DNA of 8,996 bases, from assembly GCA_022737715.1 (NCBI GenBank), contig JAIITD010000063.1:1-8996 (forward strand), given 5' to 3'. The first letter of the stretch is position 1, and each line of letters opens with the position of its first letter. Below are positions 6,032 to 8,996 of the stretch, piece by piece. A model generated the notes under the pieces. That model was not told where the DNA came from. It saw only the letters and a program-made list of their open reading frames with translations, and did no database searches. The stretch comes from Veillonella sp. (GTDB lineage Bacteria; Bacillota; Negativicutes; Veillonellales; Veillonellaceae). The position numbers and the translations under genes were made by a program.

Positions 6032-8656
6032 TTATTTTACAAGTGCCCAGTTTTCCGCATTATGTACATCGACAATAAGTGGAACATGTAATTCTACAAT
6101 GGATTCCATGGTTTCCTTAAGCAACGTTTGAACAGCATCCAATTCATTATTAACCACTTCTAATACAAGTTCATCATGCACCTGTAATAATAAGCGTGAC
6201 TTAAATTGTTTCTCTTCTAAAATGGATTCTACCTTGTTCATAGCAAGCTTAATGATATCCGCAGCAGTACCTTGAATCGGTGTATTCATAGCCGTCCGTT
6301 CTGCAAAGGAACGACGATTAAAGTTACGGCTATTAATATCTGGTAATTCGCGCATGCGTCCAAACATAGTGCGTACCTTACCAGTTTCATGGGCTTCTTT
6401 CACCATATTGTCCATATATTCTTTAACCTTAGGATAACGGCTAAAATATAGCTCAATATAGTTTTTTGCCTCTTGACGTGTTATACCAAGGTCACGAGAT
6501 AAACCAAAATCAGAAATACCGTAAATAATTCCGAAATTGACAGCCTTAGCATGAGACCGTTCTTCACTGGTTACCTCATCTTGAGACTTACCAAGTACTT
6601 CGGCAGCAGTAAATCTATGGATATCTTTGCCATCGTTGAAAGCCTTAATTAACGCTTCATCACCAGATAGATGCGCCAAAATACGAAGTTCAATTTGTGA
6701 ATAATCGGCACTCACCAATGTATCAAAGCCTTCACCTGGATAGAATAACGCTCTAATTTCACGGCCCTTTTCTGTACGAACAGGAATATTTTGCAGGTTC
6801 GGATCAGAGGAGCTCAATCGTCCCGTAGCTGTCACCATTTGATTAAATGTGGTATGAATGCGATGTGTTTCAGGATTAATGAGGACCGCTAACCCTTCGC
6901 AATAAGTAGAAACTAATTTAGCTACTGAGCGATAAGCCAAAATCTTCTCTACAATAGGGCTTTCATGACGTAGCATATCCAATACTTCTGCATCTGTAGA
7001 GTATCCTGTTTTCGTCTTTTTAATGACAGGTAGATTCATCTTTTCAAACAAGATGATGCCCAATTGTTTTGGAGAATTAATATTAAACGTTTCCCCTGCC
7101 AATTCGTAGATTTCTTGCTGAACAGCTTCTAGCTCCGCCTTGAATTTAACAGTTGTTTCTTCTAATTTTACAGGGTCAATATAAATACCATTTTTCTCCA
7201 TCACAAGTAATGTGTGAATCAATGGCAACTCAATATTGTTATATAAATCCCATAAGGATTCATCTTGTAAGGCCTTAACAGCAGCCTCGTCCATAGCGAG
7301 TAAGGCTTTCACCATAGAAACGCACTCTACATCAACGCTGCCGGTAGCAATAGATGGCACACTAAAACGCTCTGTTAAATAGAGATATCCGTAATTGGTA
7401 CGCGTTGGATCCAATAAATAGGCCATCAAGGATACATCGTGAATACGAGCCACGCCAGCATCATATAAACGAATCTGAGCCGGTTTATTGTGACAGAGAA
7501 CCTCCATCAATTCCTTACTTTGTGTCGTTACAACAGTTTTGGCACTATTTAATGCGTTTAATAGTACATCATTATGAAATCCATCTAGCTTAATGATACT
7601 TTCACCATTATTAATGAATGCAGATGTAATCGCACGGAATGGCGCCTTGCCGTCTGTAATAATATGAACGCCAATCGTTTTATCTTTATAAAAATCCTCA
7701 GTTAAAGCAGACGCATCAAGCAAATCATCGAGTTTGATGTCTTCAGCCATACTAAATAGACCACCAAAATCCTCTGCGTCGCCACCGTCTGCACCCATCA
7801 CACTAGCCAAGCGAGGGGTTAATTTCGTAAACCCAAGGGCTTCAAACATCGGTTTCACTTCGCCAAGGTGGAAATTCTGTACAAATTGATCAAGTGTATA
7901 GGACAAGTCCATATCAGTCTTGATGGTAGCCAATTGACGGGATAAGAACGCCAAGTCCTTATTTTCAACGAGACGTTCCTTTAATTTCTTACCAGAAATG
8001 TTGTCGATATTCTCATATACAGACTCCAAATCACCGTATTCATTAATTAATTTTAGAGCTGTTTTTTCGCCGACCCCTGGAACGCCAGGAATATTATCGG
8101 AAGAATCACCCATAAGCGCCTTCATTTCGATAACCTTATCTGGGCCATAGCCGTATAATTCAACCATATTGTCTAAGGTAACCTCAAGCATATCTGAGAT
8201 ACCTTTTTTCGTTAAGAATACATGACTGTAATCAGTAACAAGCTGTAAATTATCGCGGTCACCAGTGATAATCTTTACCGCTAAATCAGAGGAACCAAAT
8301 TTCTTCGACAAGGAACCAAGAATATCGTCCCCTTCGAAACCTTCCTCTTCGATAACGCATATGCCAAGAGCCTTTAATACATCCTGAATCAAGCTAAACT
8401 GAGGTCGTAAATCCTCTGGTGCATCAGGACGATTGCCCTTATATTCACTATACATTTCAGTACGGAATGTTTGACGGCCTTTATCAAATGCGACCGCAAT
8501 ATAATCAGGTTTTATTTCCTCATATAATTTAATGAGCATCGTCAAGAAACCATATACCGCATTGGTTGGCGTGCCAAGAGCAGACTTCAACGGAGGAAGC
8601 GCAAAAAAGGCACGGAATAATAGGCTGCTGCCATCTATTATCATTAATTTTTTCAT
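6032..8656 (-). CDS. polA: DNA polymerase I
   Basis: Pol I fills gaps and removes RNA primers in replication and repair. The 874 residues hold three regions. First, a 5'-3' nuclease (about 1-290) with Asp8, Asp58 in VAFDKG, GFEGDD (106-111), GDRDN (132-136) and GDSSDN (183-188), followed by the helix-hairpin-helix GVPGVGEKTA. Second, a 3'-5' exonuclease-like domain (about 320-480) in which none of the Exo I-III acidic motifs can be found (no DxE where one is expected, TIGVHIITDG), so proofreading is probably absent, as in Bacillus and Thermus enzymes. Third, the polymerase domain (about 490-874) with motif A DYSQIELR (Asp651), motif B with Arg700, Lys704, Phe708 and Tyr712, and motif C VHDE (Asp828, Glu829). 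Catalytic residues of the nuclease and polymerase are intact. GAGG at 8664-8667 precedes the ATG at 8654-8656. It is the first gene of the polA-coaE group; mutM, often found between these two in Bacilli, is not here. Confidence 0.98.
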   Translation of the reverse strand: MKKLMIIDGSSLLFRAFFALPPLKSALGTPTNAVYGFLTMLIKLYEEIKPDYIAVAFDKGRQTFRTEMYSEYKGNRPDAPEDLRPQFSLIQDVLKALGICVIEEEGFEGDDILGSLSKKFGSSDLAVKIITGDRDNLQLVTDYSHVFLTKKGISDMLEVTLDNMVELYGYGPDKVIEMKALMGDSSDNIPGVPGVGEKTALKLINEYGDLESVYENIDNISGKKLKERLVENKDLAFLSRQLATIKTDMDLSYTLDQFVQNFHLGEVKPMFEALGFTKLTPRLASVMGADGGDAEDFGGLFSMAEDIKLDDLLDASALTEDFYKDKTIGVHIITDGKAPFRAITSAFINNGESIIKLDGFHNDVLLNALNSAKTVVTTQSKELMEVLCHNKPAQIRLYDAGVARIHDVSLMAYLLDPTRTNYGYLYLTERFSVPSIATGSVDVECVSMVKALLAMDEAAVKALQDESLWDLYNNIELPLIHTLLVMEKNGIYIDPVKLEETTVKFKAELEAVQQEIYELAGETFNINSPKQLGIILFEKMNLPVIKKTKTGYSTDAEVLDMLRHESPIVEKILAYRSVAKLVSTYCEGLAVLINPETHRIHTTFNQMVTATGRLSSSDPNLQNIPVRTEKGREIRALFYPGEGFDTLVSADYSQIELRILAHLSGDEALIKAFNDGKDIHRFTAAEVLGKSQDEVTSEERSHAKAVNFGIIYGISDFGLSRDLGITRQEAKNYIELYFSRYPKVKEYMDNMVKEAHETGKVRTMFGRMRELPDINSRNFNRRSFAERTAMNTPIQGTAADIIKLAMNKVESILEEKQFKSRLLLQVHDELVLEVVNNELDAVQTLLKETMESIVELHVPLIVDVHNAENWALVK

Positions 8657-8684
8657 GTGTACACCTCACTTAATCATATGTTTC

Positions 8685-8693
8685 ATTATAGCA
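8685..8693 (-). promoter_or_regulatory. Extended -10 promoter of polA
   Basis: On the minus strand TGCTATAAT gives a perfect -10 TATAAT (8685-8690) with the extended TG at 8692-8693. The bases at the -35 distance (around 8708-8714, AATTTT-like) are poor, so the extended -10 probably carries recognition. The start near 8678 would leave a 5' leader of about 22 bases. Confidence 0.75.
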
Positions 8694-8833
8694 TATTGAG
8701 GCGTAATAAAATTGATTTTTAATCGCTTATACGAAGGTAAAAATATATGTCCTATGCATTTTTACTTTAGAAGAATGGGAACACGGGTGACCTAAAGCTT
8801 CCACCGGCCTGGTCTGATTACGGATAGAAAGGA
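8694..8833. other. Unassigned intergenic stretch between the polA promoter and the rpsT terminators
   Basis: No coding region is supported here. The part at 8694-8757 is AT-rich. From about 8764 to 8820 the composition becomes GC-richer and carries complementary segments: CTTTAG (8765-8770) with CTAAAG (8791-8796), and, alternatively, GGTG with CACC and GACC with GGTC in 8787-8814, which could not all form together. I could not match it to a known RNA family on either strand with confidence. Confidence 0.4.
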
Positions 8834-8857
8834 AAAGGACGCCTTTCGGCGTCCTTT
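8833..8857 (-). terminator. Second rho-independent terminator after rpsT (GAAA tetraloop)
   Basis: A perfect 10-bp stem (8834-8843 with 8848-8857) is capped on the minus strand by GAAA, a GNRA tetraloop closed by C-G, and followed by a U-rich tail UUUUCCUUUC counting the stem end. On the plus strand only three U bases follow the stem, so minus is the working direction. Confidence 0.8.
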
Positions 8858-8863
8858 GGGTAT

Positions 8864-8890
8864 AAAAAAAGCCCATCGATGATGGGCTTT
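8864..8890 (-). terminator. First rho-independent terminator after rpsT
   Basis: A perfect 10-bp stem AAAGCCCATC/GATGGGCTTT with the three-base loop ATC begins 12 bases after the rpsT stop and runs into seven U bases (8870-8864) on the minus strand. It is a strong intrinsic terminator that separates rpsT from polA. Confidence 0.93.
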
Positions 8891-8902
8891 GGCTCTATAA
8901 AA

Positions 8903-8996
8903 TTATAAAGCGTTTACTTTAGCTGCAAGGTTGGATTTTTTGCGAGCTGCAGTGTTTTTATGAAGTACACCTTTGGAGGCTGCTTTATCAATTACG
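8903..8996 (-). CDS. rpsT: 30S ribosomal protein S20, C-terminal 30 residues (5' part beyond window)
   Basis: S20 binds 16S rRNA early in 30S assembly. Only the last 30 codons lie in the window, ending with TAA at 8903-8905. The peptide VIDKAASKGVLHKN followed by TAARKKSNLAAKVNAL is the typical S20 C-terminus, with the basic N-T-A-A-R-K-K-S motif and the A-x-x-V-N-A-L end. The start and the upstream promoter are not visible. Two terminators follow directly, so it is not expected to feed transcription into polA. Confidence 0.95.
   Translation of the reverse strand, partial: VIDKAASKGVLHKNTAARKKSNLAAKVNAL

Noticed and set aside
8774..8815. Small SRP RNA apical domain on the minus strand (CAGGCCGGTGGAAGC)
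   Set aside because: It lacks the exact GGAAG tetraloop closure and the paired asymmetric loop that define SRP RNA, and no long flanking helix forms.
8764..8833. Cobalamin riboswitch on the plus strand
   Set aside because: Only GGGAACACGG-GTG resembles the core. The later conserved blocks (CCCGC and ACUGU type) are missing, and no gene follows on the plus strand.

Overview
The window looks like ordinary chromosome from a low-GC member of the Negativicutes, most probably Veillonella. This is an inference. It rests on the AT-leaning composition, the long Asn/Gln-rich linker in IF2, the Firmicutes-type rimP-nusA-rnpM-ylxQ-infB order, and a DNA polymerase I whose proofreading site is lost. Every supported gene lies on the minus strand, so transcription runs from high to low coordinates.

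Layout in transcription order: the 3' end of rpsT (S20) enters at the right edge and is followed by two back-to-back intrinsic terminators (8890-8864 and 8857-8834). After an unassigned stretch and an extended -10 promoter comes polA (8656-6032), then coaE (from 5983), a small membrane-anchored lytic transglycosylase (from 5310), and an unrecognised soluble protein (from 4772) that overlaps the transglycosylase gene. The spacing of these four is compatible with one transcript carrying replication/repair, CoA synthesis and cell-wall functions.

A 188-base intergenic region (3892-4079) then separates this group from the translation/transcription operon. It holds a promoter directly after the unknown gene, a hairpin with an interrupted U-run that could act as a leader attenuator, and a perfect inverted repeat that covers a second possible -10 box. 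The operon follows: rimP (30S maturation), nusA (termination/antitermination factor), rnpM (ylxR), ylxQ (L7Ae-like RNA binder) and infB (IF2), which runs off the left edge after 576 codons. Gaps are 17 bases or less, and two junctions (nusA/rnpM and rnpM/ylxQ) lack an obvious Shine-Dalgarno sequence, which suggests translational coupling.

No mobile element, CRISPR array, tRNA, rRNA or defence system is visible. The points most worth a second look are the nusA-operon leader, the unexplained segment between the rpsT terminators and the polA promoter, the unrecognised overlapping gene, and the repeat-bearing disordered linker of IF2.
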